The notes beneath the pieces were generated by a model that worked only from the letters and a program-made list of their open reading frames with translations, was not told where the DNA came from and searched no databases. Positions 1 through 5,045 of a stretch of 6,062 bases of DNA are shown in pieces; position 1 is the stretch's first letter; each line of letters starts with the position of its first letter. Source of the stretch: an uncultured Collinsella sp. (GTDB lineage Bacteria > Actinomycetota > Coriobacteriia > Coriobacteriales > Coriobacteriaceae); the NCBI GenBank assembly GCA_938036665.1, contig CALHWR010000194.1, forward strand, positions 1 through 6,062, in the 5' to 3' direction. The position numbers were made by a program, and so were the translations under genes.

Positions 1-230
1 GCGCTGTCCGTCACTAAAATACGGCTCAGCCCGGTCTCCTCCACCACGGCGCGCGCCACGGCCAGCACGTTGGCGGCGATCTCGGCTGGATCATGGCTCA
101 CCCAGCCGGCCTCGTTGACAATCTGGCGATGCGGGCGATCGGCACGATGAATCAAATGGCCGCCCTCGTCCACCAGCAGCGCCTTGGTGCCCTGCGTGGA
201 TTGATCGATTCCGATGATGTATTTGCTCAT
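1..230 (-). CDS. FGGY-family carbohydrate kinase, N-terminal part (runs off the window)
   Basis: Only the first 76 codons are present; the rest lies beyond the left edge. The protein begins MSKYIIGIDQSTQGTKALL. The GIDQSTQGTK stretch (about residues 7-16) matches the N-terminal phosphate-binding strand-turn of FGGY kinases such as glycerol kinase and xylulokinase. A GWVSHDP segment near residue 50 also fits the family. FGGY kinases use ATP to phosphorylate a sugar, usually a ketose or polyol, in the cytoplasm. The ATG at 228-230 is preceded by AGGAG at good spacing. The gene follows a split transketolase and a sugar isomerase in the same direction after a 170-bp gap, so it probably phosphorylates the ketose made by the isomerase. 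The exact substrate cannot be read from this fragment; an apulose, xylulose, ribulose or erythrulose kinase are all possible. Confidence 0.9.
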   Translation of the reverse strand, partial: MSKYIIGIDQSTQGTKALLVDEGGHLIHRADRPHRQIVNEAGWVSHDPAEIAANVLAVARAVVEETGLSRILVTDS

Positions 231-400
231 GTACTCTCCTGTCTCCCCCGTCGATTCAAAACTAAAACCCGACGGACAAGGAGCGAGTGGCCGTCAAGTG
301 CCGCAGATTGCCGTGAAAAAGGAGCGCCGCGTACTTTGTGTACACAGGCGACGGTTTGAACGGCAAGGTGCGGTGCTTGGCGGCCGCGCAGCGTCTGTTT
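231..400. other. 170-bp intergenic gap between transketolase C-half and kinase
   Basis: No convincing gene is seen here, and I see no intrinsic terminator after the transketolase stop. On the minus strand there is a 10-bp perfect palindrome, TGTGTACACA, at 337-346, and a CTAAAAC-like sequence at 262-268 that resembles the half-sites upstream of the isomerase. The gap is long compared with the 2-bp and overlapping junctions upstream, so the kinase may have its own promoter or a control site here. I could not assign a clear -35/-10 pair: TTGCCG followed after 18 bp by TACACA is weak. Confidence 0.4.
337..346. promoter_or_regulatory. Perfect 10-bp palindrome upstream of the kinase
   Basis: TGTGTACACA reads the same on both strands and sits about 107 bp upstream of the kinase start. 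It could be a protein-binding site, but a 10-bp palindrome is short enough to arise by chance and no second copy was noticed in the window. Confidence 0.2.
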
Positions 401-1342
401 CTACTGTTTGCCAAGGAACTCGGCGACCGTCTTGGCGATTCCGGCACCCGTCAGGCCGTAGTGCGCAAAGACCTCGGGGCTCGTGCCGGTGATGACCGGC
501 GCATCGGGCAGGCTCAGGCACTTGACCGGACGCGGGCAATGCTCGCCCACGACCTGCGCGACCATGGAACCCAGGCCACCGAAGGGGCTGTGCTCCTCGA
601 CGGTCACGACGGCGCGCGTGGCACCGGCGGCCTCGATCACGGCCTCGGCATCGAGCGGCTTGACGCAGTACATATCGAGCACCGTTGCCGAGATGCCCTG
701 CTCGGCCAGCAGATCGGCGGCGTCCACGGCATGGCGGACCATCTCACCGGTGGCGACAATCGTCACATCGGTGCCGCGGCGCACCCAGGTGGCGCGATCC
801 ATCTGGAACGGGCACTCGTCCTCAGTGTACACGTCCTCCACCGGGTTGCGGCCCACGCGGATGTAGGCCGGCTTGTTGTCGGCGACCAGGGCACGCACGA
901 GCTCGGCGGTCTGGAAGCGATCGCTCGGCAGATACACGCGCATGTTGGGAATCGCGCTCATGGCGGCGATATCCTGCGCGGAGTGATGGCTCATGCCTAA
1001 GGCGCCGTAGGACACGCCGCCCGAGATGCCGATGAGCTTGACGTTGGTGTTGGAGTACGAAACGTCGACCTTGCACTGCTCATACGAGCGCGTGGTCACA
1101 AAGGACGCCGGCGAGGCGGCCCAGGCCTTCTTGCCGCACGAGGCCATGCCGGCGGCGATGCTCACCAGGTCCTGCTCGGCAATGCCGACCTCAACGGACT
1201 GCTGGGGATACTGGTCAAAGAACGGCGTGAGCGATGCAGAGCCGCGGGAGTCGGAGCACAGGACGACGATGTCTTTATCGGTTGCGGCGGCCTCGAGCAG
1301 CGTGTCGCAGATAGCCTTTCGGTTGGCGATCTTGTTAGCCAT
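401..1342 (-). CDS. Transketolase, C-terminal subunit (pyrimidine-binding and C-terminal domains)
   Basis: This 313-residue protein carries the second half of a transketolase and would pair with the adjacent N-terminal subunit to transfer two-carbon ketol units using thiamine diphosphate. The GIAEQDLVSIAAGMA motif (residues 53-67) holds the conserved glutamate (E56) that activates the cofactor's pyrimidine ring. YIRVGR (160-165) and EEHSPFGGLGS (249-259) mark the pyrimidine-domain end and the C-terminal domain. The loop SYGALGMSHHSAQDIA (111-126) corresponds to the substrate-facing region before the conserved histidines. I chose the ATG at 1342 (MANKIANRK) over the upstream ATG at 1396 because AAGGAGG lies 6 nt before it and family homology begins there. 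The start overlaps the preceding gene's stop by 8 bp. It is probably a cytoplasmic enzyme of a dedicated sugar pathway; 1-deoxyxylulose-5-phosphate synthase is unlikely because it is a single, longer chain. Confidence 0.93.
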   Translation of the reverse strand: MANKIANRKAICDTLLEAAATDKDIVVLCSDSRGSASLTPFFDQYPQQSVEVGIAEQDLVSIAAGMASCGKKAWAASPASFVTTRSYEQCKVDVSYSNTNVKLIGISGGVSYGALGMSHHSAQDIAAMSAIPNMRVYLPSDRFQTAELVRALVADNKPAYIRVGRNPVEDVYTEDECPFQMDRATWVRRGTDVTIVATGEMVRHAVDAADLLAEQGISATVLDMYCVKPLDAEAVIEAAGATRAVVTVEEHSPFGGLGSMVAQVVGEHCPRPVKCLSLPDAPVITGTSPEVFAHYGLTGAGIAKTVAEFLGKQ

Positions 1343-2171
1343 TGATGGCCTCCTTATGGGCAGCGAAATCGGCGATGATCTGGGCATATTCCTCATCGTT
1401 GGGCAGGTGATGATGCCAGGCGGCCTTGTCCTCCATAACCGGCGAGCCGTAGCCCTTCACTGTGTTGAGGATGATGACCGTGGGCTTACCCTTGGTCTCG
1501 GCGGCCAGCGTCAGCGCGGCATCGATGGCCTGGACGTCGTTGCCCGGAATGGACAGCACGTTCCAACCGAAGGCGGCCCAGCGCTCCTCCTGCGAATCCT
1601 GCTTCATGACGTCCTCGGTGCTGCCGCTGATCTGCAGGCGGTTGCGGTCCACGAGCGCGCACAGGTTATCGAGCTGGTAATTGCCGCCGCTCATGGCGCC
1701 CTCCCAGACCGAGCCCTCGGCAAGCTCGCCGTCGCCCATGATGGTGTAGACGCGGTAGCCGCGGCCATCCATCTTGCCGGCAAGTGCCATGCCCACAGCC
1801 ACGGGCAGACCGTGACCCAACGAGCCCGAGTTCATCTCGATGCCCTTGAGCTTGTTGTTGGGGTGGCCGATGTAGGGGCTGCCGAACTTGGAGAAGCGGG
1901 CCTTGACGTCATCAAGGTCAAGATAGCCCTCGTGGCAGAGCACCGCGTAGTAGGCCTCCATGGCGTGGCCCTTGGAGAGCACGAAGCGATCGCGGTTGGG
2001 ATTGTCGACGGTCTCGGGCGAAATGTTGAGGTGGTTGGCGTAGAGGGTCATCAGCGCATCGATGACCGACATGTCGCCGCCGATGTGCCCGCCGGCGCCA
2101 GCCATGATGATATCGACGCAATCGCGTCGAAGGTCCCAACGCAGGGACTCAAGCTCTTCGATAGTTGCCAT
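1335..2171 (-). CDS. Transketolase, N-terminal (thiamine diphosphate-binding) subunit
   Basis: This 278-residue protein has the usual length of the N-terminal half of a split transketolase. Motifs in order are GHIGGDMS (28-35), DRFVLSKGHAMEAYYA (61-76), IGHPNNKLKG (101-110), NSGSLGHGLPVAVGMALA (114-131), and the diphosphate/Mg-binding GDGELAEGSVWE (146-157) with the partner asparagine at N177 in DRNRLQISG. A histidine-rich AWHHHLPN lies at 251-258. It binds the diphosphate end of the cofactor, and the next gene supplies the pyrimidine-binding half. The ATG at 2171 is preferred because GAGGAG lies 7 nt upstream and the extra residues of the longer frame are an arginine-rich shadow of the isomerase gene. 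The start is 2 bp after the isomerase stop. The last codons contain the ribosome binding site of the C-terminal subunit, which fits equal production of two partners. The donor and acceptor sugars are not visible in the sequence. Confidence 0.94.
   Translation of the reverse strand: MATIEELESLRWDLRRDCVDIIMAGAGGHIGGDMSVIDALMTLYANHLNISPETVDNPNRDRFVLSKGHAMEAYYAVLCHEGYLDLDDVKARFSKFGSPYIGHPNNKLKGIEMNSGSLGHGLPVAVGMALAGKMDGRGYRVYTIMGDGELAEGSVWEGAMSGGNYQLDNLCALVDRNRLQISGSTEDVMKQDSQEERWAAFGWNVLSIPGNDVQAIDAALTLAAETKGKPTVIILNTVKGYGSPVMEDKAAWHHHLPNDEEYAQIIADFAAHKEAING
1349..1355 (-). promoter_or_regulatory. Ribosome binding site AAGGAGG of the transketolase C-subunit
   Basis: A full-consensus Shine-Dalgarno sequence lies inside the last codons of the N-terminal subunit gene, 6 nt before the ATG at 1342. 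It settles the start of the C-terminal subunit and, with the 8-bp overlap ATGGCTAA, indicates translational coupling of the two halves. Confidence 0.85.
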
Positions 2172-2173
2172 TT

Positions 2174-3574
2174 CTACTCTCCTCGCAGGTAAGCTTTGAC
2201 GTCTTCTTCGATGGGGTCGTACAGGTCGGGGACAATGCCGATGTACTTGCACGCCTCGTAGAGCACCGGCACCACGTTGGCGTGAATGGCGACGCAGTGG
2301 TGGATGTAGGGACCCTCGACGATCTTGGCCTCGAGGCGCTTGAGGTTGTCGACCTCGACCCACAGGTAGGTGCCCATGCCGGCCGGGCCGTCGATGCCGC
2401 GGGCGTTACCCAGCAGCAGCGAGTACTCGCCGTTGTCGCCGTCAAAGCGGGCAAGGGTGAGGTCGCCGTGCTTGGCCTCGGCCGTCAGCGCGCCGGGGTG
2501 ATCGAAAGCCAGCGGGTAAGTGAGCTTGGGCTTGACGGCCGCGCAGCTGCAGGGCCAGGGGCCGCAGTGCTGCAGCAGCTCGCCGTTCTCGTTATCGGGA
2601 TGACGCACGGTCCAGTCGGCGAACATGCCGCGGTGACGGCCCAGGTCGGCGGCCTCGACCATCAGCGCGGTGATAGCGCCATGGATGTCGGTCTCGCAGA
2701 CGATGGGGATGCCCATCTCGTTGAGGATTGCGTTGGCGGCGCAGGGCATAATGCCCAACTCGTCCTGCAGGGCGTTCCAGCACTGGATGGCGCCGGCGTT
2801 GCAGCCGTACTTCTCGACCAGGCGCTTCATGGCAATGGCGAGTCCTGCGACCGCAGGAACCTTGTCCTCGGGGATGCAGATCTCAAAGCTGTCACCAATG
2901 TGGGCGAGCATGGCTGCCATGGCCTGCTCGTCAGCCTGGGCGTCGCGCACGGCCTGGACAAGCTCGGTCATGGGGATGGGCGAAAGCTGGATGTTGAACT
3001 TCTCGAGCAGCTCGCCCTCGTTGCACATGGTCGACCAGAAATCGAACGGACGGGTGGCCATCTGCAGGATGCGGGTGTGCTTGAAGGTCTTGACCACGTT
3101 GCACACGGCCAAAAAGTCCCAGACGCCGCGCTCGAACTCGGGATCGGTCAGACGGCAGTTGGTCATGTAGGTGAAGGGAACCTGGAAGCGGCGCAGGACC
3201 TTGCCGGTGGCGAACAGACCGCACTGGCTATCGCGCAGACGGGTGCCGTCGGGCTCGGGGCGCTCGTCGCGCGGACCCCACAGCAGCACGGGCAAGCCGA
3301 GCTCGCGGGCAAGGCGGGCGCAGACATACTCGGTACCAAAGTTGGCGTGGCAGAGCATGATGCCGTCGACGCCCTCGGCGCGGAACTTCTCGACGATAGG
3401 CGCGATATGGCTGTCGTCGAACAGCAGGCCCTCGTCGTTGATGTCGTCGATATCCACAATCTCGACGCCGATCTCGCGCAGGCGATCAGCCGTAAGGCCG
3501 CGATACTTGATCGCGTCCGGCGCGCTAAAGATGCTACGGCGCGTGGGCACAAAACCGAGCTTGATCTTATCCAT
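2174..3574 (-). CDS. L-fucose/L-arabinose isomerase-family sugar ketol-isomerase
   Basis: This 466-residue protein resembles the L-fucose isomerase-like family (COG2407 type), whose members interconvert an aldose and a ketose in the cytoplasm using a divalent metal, often Mn2+. The N-terminal half has Rossmann-like segments, for example KLGFVPTRR (5-13) and GIMLCHANFGTEY (71-83). The C-terminal half has QCWNALQDELGIMPC (264-278), CETDIHGAITAL (293-304), LQHCGPWPCS (334-343) and GPYIHHCVAI (421-430), which match the family's conserved catalytic region. D296 and H425/H426 are the likely metal or catalytic residues by analogy with E. coli FucI Asp361 and His528. The protein is shorter than E. 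coli FucI (about 590 residues) and belongs to the compact branch. The ATG at 3574 has GGGGAGG 6 nt upstream. As first gene of the cluster, followed by transketolase halves and a kinase, it likely makes the ketose for that pathway. L-fucose itself is not favoured, because no fuculose aldolase is seen. Confidence 0.87.
   Translation of the reverse strand: MDKIKLGFVPTRRSIFSAPDAIKYRGLTADRLREIGVEIVDIDDINDEGLLFDDSHIAPIVEKFRAEGVDGIMLCHANFGTEYVCARLARELGLPVLLWGPRDERPEPDGTRLRDSQCGLFATGKVLRRFQVPFTYMTNCRLTDPEFERGVWDFLAVCNVVKTFKHTRILQMATRPFDFWSTMCNEGELLEKFNIQLSPIPMTELVQAVRDAQADEQAMAAMLAHIGDSFEICIPEDKVPAVAGLAIAMKRLVEKYGCNAGAIQCWNALQDELGIMPCAANAILNEMGIPIVCETDIHGAITALMVEAADLGRHRGMFADWTVRHPDNENGELLQHCGPWPCSCAAVKPKLTYPLAFDHPGALTAEAKHGDLTLARFDGDNGEYSLLLGNARGIDGPAGMGTYLWVEVDNLKRLEAKIVEGPYIHHCVAIHANVVPVLYEACKYIGIVPDLYDPIEEDVKAYLRGE
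2179..2184 (-). promoter_or_regulatory. Ribosome binding site GAGGAG of the transketolase N-subunit
   Basis: GAGGAG lies within the last codons of the isomerase gene, 7 nt before the ATG at 2171. It supports that start over longer in-frame alternatives and suggests coupling to isomerase translation. Confidence 0.75.
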
Positions 3575-3600
3575 GTACGTCCTCCCCTAGTCACATGTTC

Positions 3601-3637
3601 AGTAAACAGACGCGTGTTTCGTTTTGTTCTGTTTACT
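3601..3637. repeat. 10-bp perfect inverted repeat just upstream of the isomerase ribosome binding site
   Basis: AGTAAACAGA at 3601-3610 and TCTGTTTACT at 3628-3637 are exact reverse complements separated by 17 bp. The nearer arm ends about 14 bp from the GGGGAGG ribosome binding site. It could be a paired operator or an mRNA hairpin in the leader. The arms contain the same GTTTAC unit as the surrounding half-sites, so an operator is favoured. Confidence 0.6.
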
Positions 3638-3718
3638 AAATGTTTTACTCTTCTGTTTAGAAGTTTAGCGCGAAATACCCGTAGACGGTAGAGAAATCAG
3701 CCTAAACGGTATGTAAAC
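3601..3718. promoter_or_regulatory. Cluster of GTTTA(C/G) half-sites upstream of the isomerase operon (probable operators)
   Basis: In an otherwise GC-rich region, six exact copies of GTTTA(C/G) or its complement occur within 118 bp: 3602-3607, 3631-3636, 3655-3660, 3663-3668, 3702-3707 and 3713-3718. One near-copy, GTTTTAC, lies at 3642-3648. Both orientations are present. The core AAACATTTA(G/C)TA on the minus strand near 3635-3646 recurs upstream of the regulator gene, which points to a shared binding protein, most simply the LacI-family regulator next door. A clear -35/-10 pair for the operon could not be assigned; TTTACA (minus strand, 3712-3717) is a candidate -35 but lacks a good -10. 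Confidence 0.55.
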
Positions 3719-3734
3719 AATCTGAACATACAAG

Positions 3735-3767
3735 GGAAACAAAAAGAGGACCCCGAAGGATCCTCTT
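3735..3767 (-). terminator. Intrinsic terminator of the LacI-family regulator gene, cUUCGg tetraloop
   Basis: On the minus strand AAGAGGATCC and GGGTCCTCTT pair over 10 positions, including one U-G wobble, around a UUCG loop closed by C-G. A T-rich tail, TTTGTTT, follows. The wobble pair and the T tract exist only when read on the minus strand, which fixes the orientation. It begins 64 bp past the regulator's stop and upstream of the operator cluster, so the regulator transcript is separated from the isomerase operon. Confidence 0.88.
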
Positions 3768-3831
3768 CTGAATGGCACTATGTTAACTGCCCTAGCGAGC
3801 TTTGGCACGCTGCAGGCAATGCCGTCTCCGC

Positions 3832-4842
3832 CTAGATTTCGCGCACGCTCTGGCGCTCGACAAAATAGGTCGACACGGCCGTTTTGCAGGTGTAGCTCTT
3901 GGGATTGCGGATGTTGCCCACCAGGCGGCGCACCGCGATCTCACCCACCTCGTGCTTGGGAACATGCACCGTGGTGAGCGGCGGGTTGGAGAAAGCGCCC
4001 AACGACAGGTCGTCAAAGCCGATGATCGAGACATTATCGGGCACGCGAATGCCGTGCTCGTTGAGCGCGCGCATGGCACCCACGGCGAGCACGTCGTTCT
4101 CGGCAAAGAAAGCCGTTGGCAGATCTTCGCGCGAGGAATTGTCGAGCCACGCGCCCATGTCGCGATAGGCGCCCTCGAGCGTGGTGCCCAGCGTGACGCG
4201 CCATGCCGGATTGGCCTCGAGGCCCGCATCCTCAAGTGCTTGGCGATAGCCGCGCTCGCGGTCCTTAAAGTTGCGGATACGAAGGTCGCCCGCCAGATAG
4301 CCGATTTGCTTGTGACCTTTCTCGATAAGGTAGTCCACGGCACGCAGCACCGAATCGGTATTGGCAATGACCACGGCATCGAAGTACTGGCGGTCGCTCC
4401 AGCCATCGAGCACAATCAGGTGGGCGGCGGCGTTAGCGAACAGGGCGTAGTCCTCCTCACCCAGCTCGGTACCCATCAGCACGATGGCGGCAGACGGGTC
4501 GGCGATCAGGCCCTCGACCTGCGGACGCACGGCGTCCAGGTCGCTAAAGTCGAGCGAGACAAAGCTCGTGCTCATGCCGTGGCGACGCGCCTGGCGCTCC
4601 ACGCCCTCAATAACCGCGGGATGGAAGGTGCTCTCGTCCAGGATGGCGCCCGTCTTGCGCGCGAGCACAAACTGGATGCTCTCGAGCTGCGTCGACTGCT
4701 GATAGCCGAGCGACTGCGCGCACTCCAGGATGACTTTGGCGGTCTCCTCGCTCACGCTGCGCTTGCGGTTGAGCGCGTTGGACACGGTCGCAGGCGAAAA
4801 ACCGGTGATGCGGCTGATTTCGCGAACACTTGCTTTGGCCAT
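3832..4842 (-). CDS. LacI-family transcriptional regulator with an atypical, short hinge
   Basis: This 336-residue protein starts with a LacI-type helix-turn-helix (SVREISRITGFSPATVSNALN, residues 5-24). A periplasmic-binding-protein-like effector domain follows from about residue 55 to the end, with DNVSIIGFDDLSLGAFSNPPLTTV (269-292, in pieces IIGFDD and PPLTTV) typical of the family. A sugar or sugar phosphate usually acts as effector. The linker after GY (46-47) is short: only about 7 residues precede the first strand SIQFVLA. The usual PN..AR.L hinge-helix motif is missing. The ATG at 4842 (MAKASVREI) is chosen because AGGGGG lies a few nt upstream and the domain begins there; the 27-residue longer start adds nothing family-like. 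It sits directly upstream of the isomerase-transketolase cluster, and similar AT-rich half-sites lie before both. Local repression of that cluster and of itself is the simplest role. Confidence 0.93.
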   Translation of the reverse strand: MAKASVREISRITGFSPATVSNALNRKRSVSEETAKVILECAQSLGYQQSTQLESIQFVLARKTGAILDESTFHPAVIEGVERQARRHGMSTSFVSLDFSDLDAVRPQVEGLIADPSAAIVLMGTELGEEDYALFANAAAHLIVLDGWSDRQYFDAVVIANTDSVLRAVDYLIEKGHKQIGYLAGDLRIRNFKDRERGYRQALEDAGLEANPAWRVTLGTTLEGAYRDMGAWLDNSSREDLPTAFFAENDVLAVGAMRALNEHGIRVPDNVSIIGFDDLSLGAFSNPPLTTVHVPKHEVGEIAVRRLVGNIRNPKSYTCKTAVSTYFVERQSVREI

Positions 4843-4903
4843 TGTTCCCCCTAGCAACGGTCGTGGCGGAGCATCGTGGCCTGACCGCCCCGTGACTCGA
4901 CAA

Positions 4904-4960
4904 CTAAACGACCGCAAATTCAATCTAAACAGAATAGTAAATGTTTAATAGCTAGTTTAG
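4904..4960. promoter_or_regulatory. Half-site cluster overlapping the regulator's promoter (probable autoregulatory operator)
   Basis: CTAAAC occurs at 4904-4909 and 4925-4930, and its complement GTTTAG at 4955-4960. The latter two form an inverted pair with a 24-bp gap. Between them TAGTAAATGTTTAATA (4935-4950) is a near-palindrome with 6 of 7 arm positions matching. The TAAATGTTT core is also found at 3637-3645 before the isomerase. These sites cover the likely -10 and start region of the regulator's promoter, so occupancy would block its transcription. Confidence 0.55.
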
Positions 4961-4971
4961 CCTGTTGTCAA
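4943..4971 (-). promoter_or_regulatory. Probable promoter of the LacI-family regulator
   Basis: A perfect TTGACA -35 box lies on the minus strand at 4966-4971. The -10 is poor: TTAAAC at 17-bp spacing, or TATTAA at 15 bp. A start about 90-100 nt upstream of the ATG would follow. The spacer contains a CTAAAC half-site, which fits control by the repressor. Confidence 0.5.
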
Positions 4972-5045
4972 GCGAAGCGACGCGACTATTCCCCCAACGG
5001 GCGTATTTACTCGGTAGCTAATCTGGATCGGGGCACAGAAACCGT

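Larger units (their letters stand above)
4843..5045. other. 203-bp intergenic region between nucleoside hydrolase and regulator
   Basis: Apart from the regulator's promoter and half-sites, I see no gene here. I found no clear hairpin with a T tract downstream of the hydrolase stop, so read-through from the hydrolase into the regulator gene cannot be excluded. A GTTTAG sequence at 5044-5049 overlaps the hydrolase stop codon. Confidence 0.5.

Noticed and set aside
391..400. A 10-bp match (AAACAGACGC on the minus strand) to the inverted repeat arm near 3605
   Set aside because: A 10-bp match is expected many times by chance in a 6-kb window, and it lies next to a stop codon with no symmetry.
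1343..1396. An 18-residue N-terminal extension of the transketolase C-subunit from the ATG at 1396
   Set aside because: The ATG at 1342 has a consensus AAGGAGG at ideal spacing, and the extension lies inside the N-subunit gene without family resemblance.
1026..2192. A 388-codon plus-strand open frame antisense to the transketolase genes
   Set aside because: It has low-complexity composition rich in valine, alanine, histidine and glycine without motifs; both transketolase halves are unambiguous on the minus strand.
2165..3691. A 508-codon open frame on the plus strand antisense to the isomerase
   Set aside because: It is a shadow of a GC-rich gene with strong codon bias, has no family motifs, and the opposite strand carries a clear isomerase with a good ribosome binding site.
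3802..4854. A 350-codon plus-strand open frame antisense to the regulator
   Set aside because: The minus-strand LacI-family protein is clear; the antisense frame has no recognisable domain.
4981..5045. A possible terminator after the nucleoside hydrolase
   Set aside because: CCCC and GGGG runs are present but far apart, and no stable stem followed by a T tract could be formed by eye.
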